Assembly: GCA_964412195.1 (NCBI GenBank)
Contig: CAYPNP010000034.1
Location: 1-37,409 of the forward strand
Origin: CAYPNP01 sp964412195
Lineage (GTDB): Bacteria; Acidobacteriota; JAAYUB01
Length of the DNA stretch: 37,409 bases
Direction: 5' to 3'
Shown: positions 28,304-36,369 of the stretch, piece after piece
Numbering within the stretch: position 1 is the stretch's first letter
How the letters are laid out: every line of letters begins with the position of its first letter
Notes under the pieces: generated by a model
Database searches by the model: none
What the model saw: only the letters and a program-made list of their open reading frames with translations
Told to the model about the DNA's origin: nothing
Made by a program: the position numbers and the translations under genes

Positions 28304-30622
28304 TTAGGTGTCCGCAAGATACGCCATCGCCTGGTCGGCGTCGCCGTCCATGACCACGCTCAGGTGACGGCCGGCCGAGGCAGCGGGCACGTCGATCACC
28401 CGCAGGATGCCGGCCAGGCCGGCGTGCTCGGGCACCAGCTCCGGCAGACGGTTCGGCGAGTCGCGCAGGAAGGCCTCGTTGAATACGACGGACGTGTCGT
28501 CCGGGTACAGCGGGAGATAGCGGATATCGGCTTCCACCAGGTCCTGGAAGAAGTGGGTGCCGAAGGAGACCTCGGGGACGTAGCCGCCCTTCTGCCGGGC
28601 GACCTCGATGAGCATGGCCGCGTTGTTGATGTCGGCGTAGGTCACCCGCACGCCGAGGCGGATGTCGCCGCGGCTGCCCCAGCGCCCCGGCCCGATCAGG
28701 ATGAAGCGGCGGCGCGGCAGGCGGCGGTTCAGCAGTCCCACCGCCTGGCCCACCGCCACGAGAGTCTCGTAATCCGGGATGGTCTCGTAGTCCAGGGGAT
28801 CCACGTAGACGATATGGGAAATGCCCGCAAACGCCCCGTCGGGGACGAACCGGTTGGCGGTGAAGACCACCCGGTCGGACGGCACGCCGGTGGGGACGCG
28901 CATGGTCGGCCCCTGCGCGGCCTGGCTCTGGGCGCGGCACTGGAGCAGGTAAAGGCTCTCGCCGTCGGCGGCGAATTCCACGTCCACCGGGAAGCCGAAG
29001 GCCTCCGATAGCACTTCCAGGATCTGGCGCATCAGCGCCGCGAAGCCCTTTCGCCGGACCAGGTTCTCGAAGGTGATGCACAGGTCCTCGGGCCGGGCGT
29101 CCAGCAGTGCGCCCACCGGCGCCTTCAGGTGGCCTTCCTCGATGATGGAGACCAGGTCCTCCAGGCGCGGGATCTCCCCGAAGCACTGTGTGAACACCTC
29201 CCGGACGGGCTTGGTCTCGAACCGGCCGGGTCCGAAGTCGATCAGGTCGATGTAGCGCTGGGAATAGTAACAGGCCTCCTCCGGGCGGCTGCTGGCCTTG
29301 ATGCCGGGCTGCGCCGGGCAGAGAAGGTAGGCGTAGTCGTCGTAGGTCCTGTCGACGGCGCGCGAGCCGAGCCCGGCCACCAGCCGGACCATGCCGTCCT
29401 GCCGCCGCAGCCGGGGGGACCAGCGGTACTCGTTGCGGGAAAAGGCCACGCCGGCGTAGATCGGGAAGTAGTAGGGGCCGATCGGCTGGCCGACCACCTG
29501 CTGGATCAGTAATCCCATTTCCTCGGGGAAGTCCAGCAGCCCCCGCTCCCGGCGGTAGATCATCGGGTCGGGGCCGAAGACGCTGGCGTAGACCTCGGCG
29601 ACGGCGTTGGTCAGCTCGGCCAGGCGCACATCCACCGGCCCGCGGTTGGCCAGGAAGAGGCTCTTGTACTTGCCGGAGAAGGCCGAGCCGGGGCGGTCCT
29701 CCAGCAGGGAGCTCGAGCGGACGATCAGCGGGACGTCCCCGAAGTCCTCCAGCACGGCGCGCAGGCCCTGCAGGAAGGGCTCGGGGAAATAGGCCTCCTT
29801 GAAGACACGCTCGATGATGGGGTAGGCGGCCTGGATGTCGGCCGGCTCGCGGTACTTGACGTTGGTGTATTCCTGGAGGGTGTTGTGCTCGATCAGGTGG
29901 ATGATGCCGTCGGAGCGCACGTACCAGGTCTTGGGCATCTTCGGCAGCTGGGCCAGCTTGCCACGGCGGTGGGCGTCGGCCAGGATGTGCCAGGCCAGGA
30001 TCATGCCCGCGCCCTTGCCGCCGATCCGCCCGTTGCCGGCGCCGGGCACAACCATGCGGCGCGCCACGTCGGCGAGGGCGCCGACGGTCAGGTAGCGCTT
30101 GGCAATGTTGAGGTACTCCAAGTGCTCGCTCACCAGGCGCCGGATGAGGGCCACCCGGGCCCCCAGCAGGTCGGGCGTCTCCGGCTCGCCCTCGGCCGGC
30201 AGGAACGAGCGGACCAGCGAGAGCCGGTTGAGCACCGCCTCGAACGGGATAGCCGGGTTGTCGGCGGCGTTGCCCAGCTCGATGACCAGTTCGTTGCGGT
30301 GGGCTGTGTGCAGCACCGCCTCCACCTCGCCCGGGGAGAGCGTCCGCTGGGCCCAGTCCAGGACCAGCCGGTGCAGGGTCTCCATCTCGCGGGGCCCGCC
30401 GCGCGGCGAGGGCCGGTTGGGGTCCGCCGCAGCGTTGGGGTCCTCGTCCGAGATCAGGCGGGCCTCCCGCTCCAGGTCCTCGATGGAGACGATCTTCTTG
30501 CGGTGCAGGTGCTCCATCAGCACCCGGACCAGCCTCCCGTGCAACCGGGGGTCTGTCTGCCGGAGTTCCTCCAGCCGGGTGCGCCAGACGGGCGGCAGCT
30601 GGGCGGATGGATCATTCGTCAA
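28304..30622 (-). CDS. PEP/pyruvate-binding (PPDK-N) domain protein, second short paralogue
   Basis: A 772-residue paralogue of the protein at 21368-23719, alike over its whole length. N-terminal helical region ~1-190, then GNGRIGGKGAGM (196-207), RSSSLLEDRPGSAFSGKYKS, LLDFPEEMGLLIQQVVGQPIG and LLQCRAQ closing the PPDK-N module, then the C-terminal domain with GPGRWGSRGDIRLGVRVTY and FGTHFFQDLVEA. Again no phosphohistidine or PEP-barrel domain is present. The start is a TTG at 30622: it has GGAGG 9 nt upstream, a promoter just before it, and no in-frame ATG until codon 36. It is the first gene of the minus-strand PPDK-N/gdhA group. Function unknown; ATP binding is expected. Confidence 0.82.
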   Translation of the reverse strand: MTNDPSAQLPPVWRTRLEELRQTDPRLHGRLVRVLMEHLHRKKIVSIEDLEREARLISDEDPNAAADPNRPSPRGGPREMETLHRLVLDWAQRTLSPGEVEAVLHTAHRNELVIELGNAADNPAIPFEAVLNRLSLVRSFLPAEGEPETPDLLGARVALIRRLVSEHLEYLNIAKRYLTVGALADVARRMVVPGAGNGRIGGKGAGMILAWHILADAHRRGKLAQLPKMPKTWYVRSDGIIHLIEHNTLQEYTNVKYREPADIQAAYPIIERVFKEAYFPEPFLQGLRAVLEDFGDVPLIVRSSSLLEDRPGSAFSGKYKSLFLANRGPVDVRLAELTNAVAEVYASVFGPDPMIYRRERGLLDFPEEMGLLIQQVVGQPIGPYYFPIYAGVAFSRNEYRWSPRLRRQDGMVRLVAGLGSRAVDRTYDDYAYLLCPAQPGIKASSRPEEACYYSQRYIDLIDFGPGRFETKPVREVFTQCFGEIPRLEDLVSIIEEGHLKAPVGALLDARPEDLCITFENLVRRKGFAALMRQILEVLSEAFGFPVDVEFAADGESLYLLQCRAQSQAAQGPTMRVPTGVPSDRVVFTANRFVPDGAFAGISHIVYVDPLDYETIPDYETLVAVGQAVGLLNRRLPRRRFILIGPGRWGSRGDIRLGVRVTYADINNAAMLIEVARQKGGYVPEVSFGTHFFQDLVEADIRYLPLYPDDTSVVFNEAFLRDSPNRLPELVPEHAGLAGILRVIDVPAASAGRHLSVVMDGDADQAMAYLADT

Positions 30623-30645
30623 GATGAGGATCCTCCCTTGGGCCC

Positions 30646-30673
30646 ATTATAAACCAGGACGGGCGGAAGTCAC
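30646..30673 (-). promoter_or_regulatory. Sigma70-type promoter for the PPDK-N gene group
   Basis: On the minus strand GTGACT (30673-30668), a 16-bp spacer and a perfect TATAAT (30651-30646) precede the GGGAGG ribosome site and TTG start. It supports transcription independent of lgt. Confidence 0.55.
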
Positions 30674-30701
30674 GCCGTTCGAGTCGAAAGGCCGGAAGGG
30701 A

Positions 30702-31478
30702 TCACTGGACAGAGGCGGACTTGCGGCGGCGCCAATACACCCAGACGGCGACGGGCAGGAGGACGATCACGATCGCCTGGGAAGTGGAGATCGCGTCGGG
30801 GATCACCCACCCGCGGACGTCTCCGCGGAGGAACTCCAGCAGGAAACGGAGCGAGCCGTACATCATCACGTACGCCAGCATGATCTGCCCGTCGAACTTC
30901 TTCCGGCGGTACAGGAGCATCAGCGCGATGAAGATCAGCAGGTTGCCGGCGGCCTCCATCAACTGGGTCGGGTAGAGCGGCTTCCCCAGGGGCTCCGCAG
31001 AACAGAGCGGGTTCGAGAAGACGACTCCCAACGGGCCGTCGGTCGGCAGGCCGTAGCAGCAGCCGGCCGTGAAGCAGCCCACCCGGCCGAAGGTGTGCCC
31101 CAGGGCGACGGCCGGGGCGAAGGCGTCGGCGGCCTTCCAGCCGGGCCAGCGGTGGCGGCGGAAGAACCAGATGGAATAGAGCAGCGCGGCCACGAACCCG
31201 CCGAAGAAGACGCCCGCCGACCGGACGAACTCCAGGCTCAGGATGTTGGACGGGTGCTCGTAGTAATAGGGATCCGTGACGATCATCAGCAGCTTGGCCC
31301 CGGCGAGGGCCACCAGCACCAGGGTCAGGGAGAAGTCCCAGAGCTTCGTGGTATCCAGGCCCTCGCGCCGGGAGCCGAGACGGGTGGCCACGAGAATGGC
31401 GGCGAAGAAGCCGACCGCAACCAGGATCCCGTAGGGGGAGATGGTTAGGGGACCGATCCTGAAGAGTTCCGGCCACAT
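30702..31478 (-). CDS. lgt: Prolipoprotein diacylglyceryl transferase
   Basis: A 258-residue inner-membrane enzyme that attaches diacylglycerol to the lipobox Cys of prolipoproteins. About seven membrane segments are visible. The signature GHTFGRVGCFTAGCCYG (127-143) contains the conserved Arg and Cys-rich loop of Lgt, ISPYGILVAVGF matches the N-terminal signature, and the loop AGVFFGGF occupies the place of the E. coli HGG motif without its His, a variation seen in some lineages. ATG 31478 is chosen because it opens with MWPELFRIGPLTISPYG; the longer open frame 5' of it is antisense-like extension into the EF-G-like gene. The gap to that gene is 56 bp, so the two may share a transcript. Confidence 0.92.
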   Translation of the reverse strand: MWPELFRIGPLTISPYGILVAVGFFAAILVATRLGSRREGLDTTKLWDFSLTLVLVALAGAKLLMIVTDPYYYEHPSNILSLEFVRSAGVFFGGFVAALLYSIWFFRRHRWPGWKAADAFAPAVALGHTFGRVGCFTAGCCYGLPTDGPLGVVFSNPLCSAEPLGKPLYPTQLMEAAGNLLIFIALMLLYRRKKFDGQIMLAYVMMYGSLRFLLEFLRGDVRGWVIPDAISTSQAIVIVLLPVAVWVYWRRRKSASVQ

Positions 31479-31534
31479 GGGGGTGACGGTCGCCGGGAGC
31501 GGGAAGCCCTGCGGCCTCCCGCCCCGGGGCCGGC

Positions 31535-33628
31535 TTATTCCTCCTCTGCCCCGCGCTCCCGCTTGGCCTGCTCGACGATCTTGGCCTGGATCTGGGAGGG
31601 GACGATCTCGTACCCGCTCAGCTCCATGGTGTAGGAGCCGCGCCCGCCGGTCATCGAGGTGAGGTCGGGGGCGTAATTCAGCATTTCGGCCATGGGCACC
31701 GAGGCGCGCACCACGGTGAACTTGCCCCGCGACTCCATGCCCTGCACGCGCCCGCGGCGGGAGTTCAGGTTGCCCATGATGTCGCCGGCGCACTCCTCGG
31801 GCACGTACACCTCGACCTGCATGATGGGCTCGAGCAGGACGGGCTTGGTTTGTTCCATCGCCTTCTTGAAGGCCAGCGAGCCCGCGATCTTGAAGGCCAT
31901 TTCGGACGAATCGACATCGTGGTAGGAGCCGTCCAGCAGCGTGACCTTGAAGTCCACCACCGGGTAGCCGGCCAGGTAGCCGCGCTCGGCCGACTCGACG
32001 ATGCCCTTCTCGATGGCCGGGATGTACTGCCGCGGGATGGAGCCGCCGAAGATCTTGTCCTCGAACTCGAAACCGCCGCCGCGGGGCTGGGGTTCCATGG
32101 TGACGATGCAATCGCCGAACTGGCCGTGGCCGCCGGTCTGCTTCTTGTGCCGCCCCTGGACCTGCGCCTTGCCGGTGATCGTTTCTCTGTACGGGATCTT
32201 GGGCGGCTTCAGGTTCACGTCGACGCTGTAGCGGCTCTTCATCCGCTCGATGGTGACCTCGACGTGCAGCTGGCCGGTGCCGGAGATCAGCAGCTCCTTG
32301 GTCTGGGCGTCCCGCTGGACGAAGATCATGGGATCCTCTTCCTTGAGCTTGGCCAGGGCGGAGCTGATCTTCTCCTCGTCACCGCGGCTCTTGGGCTCGA
32401 TGGCGAAGGAGATCGCCGGCTCGGGGTACTTCAGCGCCGGCATGATCACCGGCTTGGCCGGGTCGGCCAGGGTGTGGCCGGTTTGCGTCACCTTGAGCTT
32501 GGCCACGGCGGCGATGTCGCCGGCCTTGACCTCGGAGATGGGCGAGGGCGTCTTGCCCTGCATCACTTGGAGGGAGCCGATCCGCTCGGAGGCCTCGCCG
32601 TTGACGCTGTAGATGGTGGTGTCGGACTGGATCGTGCCCGAGAACACCTTGAAGATGGAGATCCGGCCCGCGAACGGGTCGGCGATGGTCCGGAAAACAT
32701 AGGCCACGTAAGGTTCGGTCGGGGAAACGGAACGGCTGACCGGCTCGTTGGACTTGGGATTGATGGCGGTGAAGGCGCCGCGGTCAGCCGGGGAGGGGAA
32801 ATACCTGACTGCGGCGTCCAGCAGGGCCGCAGTGCCGAAGTTGGGGCCGCCCGCGGTGCAGAACACCGGGACGATGGTGCGGGCCAGGATGCCCTTCTTC
32901 AGGCCGGTGAGCAGGTCCTCGTCGGAGAGGGAGCCCTGGTCGAAGAACTTCGACATCAGCTCTTCGTCGCTCTCGGCGACCATTTCCATGAGGGCCTCGC
33001 GGCGGCTGGCGGACTCGTCCTTCAGGTCGGCCGGGATGTCAGCCAGCTCGAACTTGCCGCTGTCGTCGGCCTTGAACATGTAGGCCTTCTGGTTGACCAG
33101 ATCCACGACGCCCTTGAGGTCCTTCTCCTTGCCGATGGGGATCTGGACCGGGATGGCGGTGCGGCCGAAGACGCCGTGGATGTTCTCCAGGGCGCGCTCG
33201 AAGTCGGCGTTCTCGCGGTCCATCCGGTTGATGGCGATCGCGCGGGGCAGGGAGAACTCGTCGGCGAAGCCCCACACCTTTTCGGTCTGGACCTCGACGC
33301 CGGCGATGGCGTCCACGACCACGACGGCGGTGTCGGCGGCGCGGACGGCCTCGCGGGCCCCCTGGATGAAGGCCATGTAGCCGGGCGTGTCGATGAGGTT
33401 GATCTTGTGCTTGTCGTACTCGCAGTATGCCAGCGCGCTCCGGATGGAGATCTTGCGGGCGATCTCGTCCTCGTCGAAGTCGGTGGTGGTGTTGCCCTCG
33501 TCCACCCGGCCCAGGCGGGTGGTCATCCCGGTGAAGTAGAGAATGCCGCTCACCAGCGAAGTCTTGCCGCAGCCCCCGTGCCCGATGAATACCAGGTTCC
33601 GGATTTTATCGGTGTCGTAGACTTTCAT
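31535..33628 (-). CDS. EF-G-like translational GTPase (FusA2/EF-G2 type)
   Basis: A 697-residue, five-domain GTPase. P-loop GHGGCGKT (16-23, where EF-G has AHIDAGKT), DTPGY (80-84, with Tyr84 at the place of the catalytic His of EF-G DTPGH) and NRMD (134-137) define the G domain. Domain IV carries GGHGQFGDC, and domain V ends in RGSYTMELSGYEIVP, both EF-G-like. The DTPGY form is known from the EF-G2/FusA2 branch, which has weaker or different GTPase and ribosome activity than canonical EF-G and is thought to serve in stress or accessory functions. It is therefore probably a paralogue, with the housekeeping fusA elsewhere. AAGGAG is 9 nt before the ATG and a good promoter lies upstream. Confidence 0.9.
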   Translation of the reverse strand: MKVYDTDKIRNLVFIGHGGCGKTSLVSGILYFTGMTTRLGRVDEGNTTTDFDEDEIARKISIRSALAYCEYDKHKINLIDTPGYMAFIQGAREAVRAADTAVVVVDAIAGVEVQTEKVWGFADEFSLPRAIAINRMDRENADFERALENIHGVFGRTAIPVQIPIGKEKDLKGVVDLVNQKAYMFKADDSGKFELADIPADLKDESASRREALMEMVAESDEELMSKFFDQGSLSDEDLLTGLKKGILARTIVPVFCTAGGPNFGTAALLDAAVRYFPSPADRGAFTAINPKSNEPVSRSVSPTEPYVAYVFRTIADPFAGRISIFKVFSGTIQSDTTIYSVNGEASERIGSLQVMQGKTPSPISEVKAGDIAAVAKLKVTQTGHTLADPAKPVIMPALKYPEPAISFAIEPKSRGDEEKISSALAKLKEEDPMIFVQRDAQTKELLISGTGQLHVEVTIERMKSRYSVDVNLKPPKIPYRETITGKAQVQGRHKKQTGGHGQFGDCIVTMEPQPRGGGFEFEDKIFGGSIPRQYIPAIEKGIVESAERGYLAGYPVVDFKVTLLDGSYHDVDSSEMAFKIAGSLAFKKAMEQTKPVLLEPIMQVEVYVPEECAGDIMGNLNSRRGRVQGMESRGKFTVVRASVPMAEMLNYAPDLTSMTGGRGSYTMELSGYEIVPSQIQAKIVEQAKRERGAEEE

Positions 33629-33684
33629 AGGACGTCACTCCTTATAGATTTTCCGTGGCGAGGCGAGCCGATAAGAAAAACGGA

Positions 33685-33713
33685 AGTGTAACAGAAAGGC
33701 CGGCGTGGATCAA
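33685..33713 (-). promoter_or_regulatory. Sigma70-type promoter for the EF-G-like gene
   Basis: On the minus strand TTGATC (33713-33708), a 17-bp spacer and TACACT (33690-33685) predict a start near 33678 and a ~50-nt leader. Confidence 0.5.
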
Positions 33714-33864
33714 CTGAAAATTGGCCTGTCCTGCTCCCCGGCGGCCGGTTTCAGGGCGTGACTTCAATGACGAAATATGATACACAATCGACAAAAAATG
33801 TCACAGGATATCCACCCATCCGCGGAATGTCATGGAAAATTGGAACCGGAGTGCATTTCGACAT

Positions 33865-33880
33865 TGGTATTTCGTTTGCT
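33865..33880 (+). promoter_or_regulatory. Candidate sigma54 (-24/-12) promoter for the pilin
   Basis: TGGTATTTCGTTTGCT has GG at 33866-33867 and GC at 33878-33879, separated by the required 10 bp, and differs little from TGGCAY-N5-TTGCW. Many pilin genes use sigma54. The predicted start (~33891) leaves only ~12 nt, including GGAG, before the ATG. A weaker sigma70 pair (TTCGAC 33857-33862, TACATC 33880-33885) overlaps it. Confidence 0.35.
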
Positions 33881-33902
33881 ACATCTTCAGTGGAGAAACA
33901 CC

Positions 33903-34307
33903 ATGTCAAACCAAGGATTCTCACTGGTCGAGTTGCTGATCGTGGTGGTGATCATCGGGATCCTGGTGGTCATCTCCGTGCCGATGCTTCGGGAGTCCAA
34001 GCTGGCCGCGGAAAACACGGCCGCCATCGCCACCCTCCGGTTCCTGTCCAACGCCGAGGAGGTTTATTATTCCACCACGGCCGGATCGAAGACCTACGGC
34101 ACTTTCCAACAGATGCACGCCAAGAATTACCTGGATGACCGCTTCTCGTCCGGCGCCGCCACATTCGATGGGTTCACCTTCACCGCCGAAATCAGCAGCA
34201 CCTCGTTCACCTTCTGGGCCCGTCCCATCGATGAAGTCAACCCGACGTACTACATCACCAACAACTACGTGATCCGGTTCGAAAACGGCGAGCCTGTGAG
34301 CCGCTGA
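33903..34307 (+). CDS. Type IV pilin-like protein
   Basis: A 134-residue prepilin. A five-residue leader MSNQG is cleaved before F6 by a PilD-type peptidase; F-S-L-V-E gives Glu at +5 (E10), followed by the hydrophobic helix LLIVVVIIGILVVISVPM. The remainder is short with aromatic residues near the end (TYYITNNYVIRFENGEP) and no Cys pair. Its size and pattern resemble small PilA/PilE-like pilins of Acidobacteria and deltaproteobacteria. The ATG at 33903 is supported by GGAG 7 nt upstream; the open frame extends further 5' but has no ribosome site. It is a single-gene unit between a possible sigma54 promoter and a strong terminator. Confidence 0.85.
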   Translation: MSNQGFSLVELLIVVVIIGILVVISVPMLRESKLAAENTAAIATLRFLSNAEEVYYSTTAGSKTYGTFQQMHAKNYLDDRFSSGAATFDGFTFTAEISSTSFTFWARPIDEVNPTYYITNNYVIRFENGEPVSR

Positions 34308-34337
34308 GATTCCCACAGACCGACAGTCCTGAAGAAA

Positions 34338-34368
34338 GGGCCGCGCTTCGGCGCGGCCCATGGTTTTT
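34338..34368 (+). terminator. Rho-independent terminator after the pilin
   Basis: GGGCCGCGC (34338-34346), loop TTCG and GCGCGGCCC (34351-34359) form a perfect 9-bp stem, followed after ATGG by TTTTT (34364-34368). It lies 30 bp after the pilin stop and also between the convergent pilin and gamma-glutamyltransferase genes. Confidence 0.85.
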
Positions 34369-34399
34369 CTGTAAGCCGGCGTCGTGCGGACGGCGGGCC

Positions 34400-36157
34400 T
34401 TATTTCAGGCCGGCCGCCAGGCCGCTGCCCCGCGGATCGGTGCAGCCGCGCAAGCGGAGCGGTCCGCCGGGGGTCCAGTCGAACTGGATGCTTTCCACCA
34501 GCCCGATCTTGCCGTCCTCGACTTCCGGCTCCACCACGTAGCCCATTGTCTTCAGGGCGGCCAGCGTATCCGGCGGGAAGCCCACCGCCTCGTGGACCAG
34601 CTTGTCCGGCAGCCACTGGTGGTGGATCCGCGGCGCGGCCATGGCCGCCGGCAGGTCCATCTTGAACTCCAGCACGTTGAGCATGACCTGCAGGACGGCC
34701 GTGATGATGGTCGGCCCGCCGGGGCTGCCCAGGGCCAGCACCGGCTGCCCGTTCCGGCACACGATGGTCGGGCACATGGAGGACAGGGGGCGCTTGCCCG
34801 GCCGGATGTCGTTGGCGGCGCCCTGGACCAGCCCGAACAAGTTGGGGGCGCCGGGCTTGGCGGTGAAGTCGTCCATCTCGTTGTTGAGCAGGATGCCCGT
34901 GCCGGCGGCTACCGCGCCGCAGCCGAAGTTGCCGTTCAGGGTGTAGGTCAGGGACACCGTCCCGCCCCGCCCGTCGGCGCAGACCAGGTGGGTTGTCTGG
35001 CGTCCTTCCCGAGGCGACGGATCTTCCAGCCGGAAGTAGGAGCTGTCCAGGGACAGGCCGGGCCGGATCAGATCCCGGAGCTCGGCGGCATGTTCCCGGG
35101 AGGTGAGCTTTGCCACGGGCACGTTCACGAAGGCCGGGTCGCCCATCAAGCGGTTGCGGTCGATGAAGGACAGCCGCATGGCTTCGGCCAGGAGGTTCAG
35201 GTAGGTCGCCTGGGGCAGCCGGGCCAGGGGGTAAATCTCGAGGATCTGCAGGATCTCGGCCAGCAGGATGCCCCCGGAGCTGGGCGGCGGCATGGAGAAC
35301 ACCTCGTAGCCGCGAAAGGAAAAATGGATGGGCGTGCGGGTTTCCACGCGGTATCCGTCCAGATCATCCACGCGGATGAGCCCGCCGTCCCGGGCCATGG
35401 CCGTCGCCAGGCGGCGGGCGGTCTCGCCCAGGTAGAACTCGTCGGGCCCTTCGGCGGCGATGCGCTGCAGGGTGGCGGCCAGGTCTTTCTGGACCAGCCT
35501 CTCGCCCTCGGCCAGCGGTTCGTCTCCCTGGAAGAAAATCTGCCGGCTGGACGGGAAGGCGCCGAGCAGGTTGCGGCTGCCTTGGAGAGCCCGGGCCAGC
35601 GAAGGCGGCACGGGGAAGCCTTCCCCGGCCAGGGCGATGGCCGGCGCCAGCAGGTCCGCCCAGGGCAGGGAGCCGCGGGCCTTCCAGAGGGCGTGCAGGC
35701 CGCGGACCGTGCCCGGGATCCCGGCCGCCCGGAAGCCTTTGAGCGAGGCGTCGGGGATGACGTTCCCCACGGCATCTTGGTACATGTTCGGGGAGGCCAA
35801 CGCGGGTGCGGTCTCGCGGAAGTCCATCACGAGTGGCTCCCGGGCACCGGGCGGCAGGCAGAGCAGGAAGCCGCCGCCGCCGATGTTGCCCGCCCGCGGG
35901 TAGGTCACGGCGAGGGCGAACGCGGCGGCCACGGCCGCGTCGGCGGCATTGCCGCCGGCCTGCAGGGCGGCCAGCCCGGCCAGGGTGGCCTGCGGCTCGG
36001 CGGTGACCACCATGCCGGCGGTCGACGCGTCCGGCAGGGGCGCCTGGACCTGCGCGGCCGACAGCGCGCGGAAATCGGCCAGGACCGACCCGGCGGCGAG
36101 GCATGGTGCCAGGACGGCCGCCAGGAAGAGGATCAGGATCAGGGCTCTGCGTTGCAT
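34400..36157 (-). CDS. ggt: Gamma-glutamyltransferase (glutathione hydrolase)
   Basis: A 585-residue N-terminal nucleophile hydrolase. Residues 1-27 are a Sec signal peptide (MQRRALILILFLAAVLAP...), so it acts in the periplasm. QAGGNAADAAVAAAFALAV and GNIGGGGFLL are the large-subunit signatures; the autoprocessing site lies before Thr388 in REGRQTTHLV, which becomes the N-terminal nucleophile of the small subunit; SLTYTLNGNFGCG, PLSSMCPTI and GSPGGPTIIT complete the small-subunit active site. It cleaves gamma-glutamyl bonds, as in glutathione. The ATG at 36157 has GGAGG 5 nt upstream, so the 40 codons further 5' are not used. It is convergent with the pilin gene, and its promoter is probably at 36186-36214. 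Confidence 0.92.
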   Translation of the reverse strand: MQRRALILILFLAAVLAPCLAAGSVLADFRALSAAQVQAPLPDASTAGMVVTAEPQATLAGLAALQAGGNAADAAVAAAFALAVTYPRAGNIGGGGFLLCLPPGAREPLVMDFRETAPALASPNMYQDAVGNVIPDASLKGFRAAGIPGTVRGLHALWKARGSLPWADLLAPAIALAGEGFPVPPSLARALQGSRNLLGAFPSSRQIFFQGDEPLAEGERLVQKDLAATLQRIAAEGPDEFYLGETARRLATAMARDGGLIRVDDLDGYRVETRTPIHFSFRGYEVFSMPPPSSGGILLAEILQILEIYPLARLPQATYLNLLAEAMRLSFIDRNRLMGDPAFVNVPVAKLTSREHAAELRDLIRPGLSLDSSYFRLEDPSPREGRQTTHLVCADGRGGTVSLTYTLNGNFGCGAVAAGTGILLNNEMDDFTAKPGAPNLFGLVQGAANDIRPGKRPLSSMCPTIVCRNGQPVLALGSPGGPTIITAVLQVMLNVLEFKMDLPAAMAAPRIHHQWLPDKLVHEAVGFPPDTLAALKTMGYVVEPEVEDGKIGLVESIQFDWTPGGPLRLRGCTDPRGSGLAAGLK

Positions 36158-36185
36158 TCCATCCTCCGGGGATTGCGGTGGATGA

Positions 36186-36214
36186 ATCATATCGCAAATC
36201 ATTCCGGAGGGTAA
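36186..36214 (-). promoter_or_regulatory. Promoter for gamma-glutamyltransferase, overlapped by an inverted repeat
   Basis: On the minus strand TTACCC (36214-36209), a 17-bp spacer and TATGAT (36191-36186) predict a start near 36179. Inverted pairs CCTCCGG (36163-36169) with CCGGAGG (36204-36210), and TTGCG (36173-36177) with CGCAA (36193-36197), bracket the -10 box and the ribosome site. Confidence 0.5.
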
Positions 36215-36320
36215 GCGGTTTGGCGGAATCGGTGTGGATGGCCGTCTGGATCTGTGGGAATTAGTGTTCATCCGCACGCGGGATTGGCTCAGCGGGCTTC
36301 GCGTCTCTGCGTGTAATTGA

Positions 36321-36366
36321 TTGGTTCGATTACGATTAAGAGCACGATGTCGAGCACGAGCACGAA
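36321..36366. repeat. Single-sided repeat island (CGATTA and GAGCAC words)
   Basis: TCGATTACGATTA (36326-36338) is followed by GTCGAGCACGAGCACGAA (36349-36366), the same words as in the islands at 20037 and 28220. It ends 3 bp before the stop codon of the minus-strand O-methyltransferase gene. No inverted partner was found, so it may be a half island. CGCGTCTCTGCG just upstream (36300-36311) resembles a further word of this kind. Confidence 0.7.
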
Positions 36367-36369
36367 CGG

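Noticed and set aside
21368..30622. The PPDK-N proteins as ordinary PEP synthase or pyruvate phosphate dikinase
   Set aside because: The GG-x-TSHAA phosphohistidine region and the PEP-binding barrel are absent from all three, and the lengths (772-983) are filled by other domains.
11713..36366. Insertion sequences or MITEs with a transposase
   Set aside because: No transposase frame, no constant terminal sequence and no target-site duplication was seen; each island uses different words.
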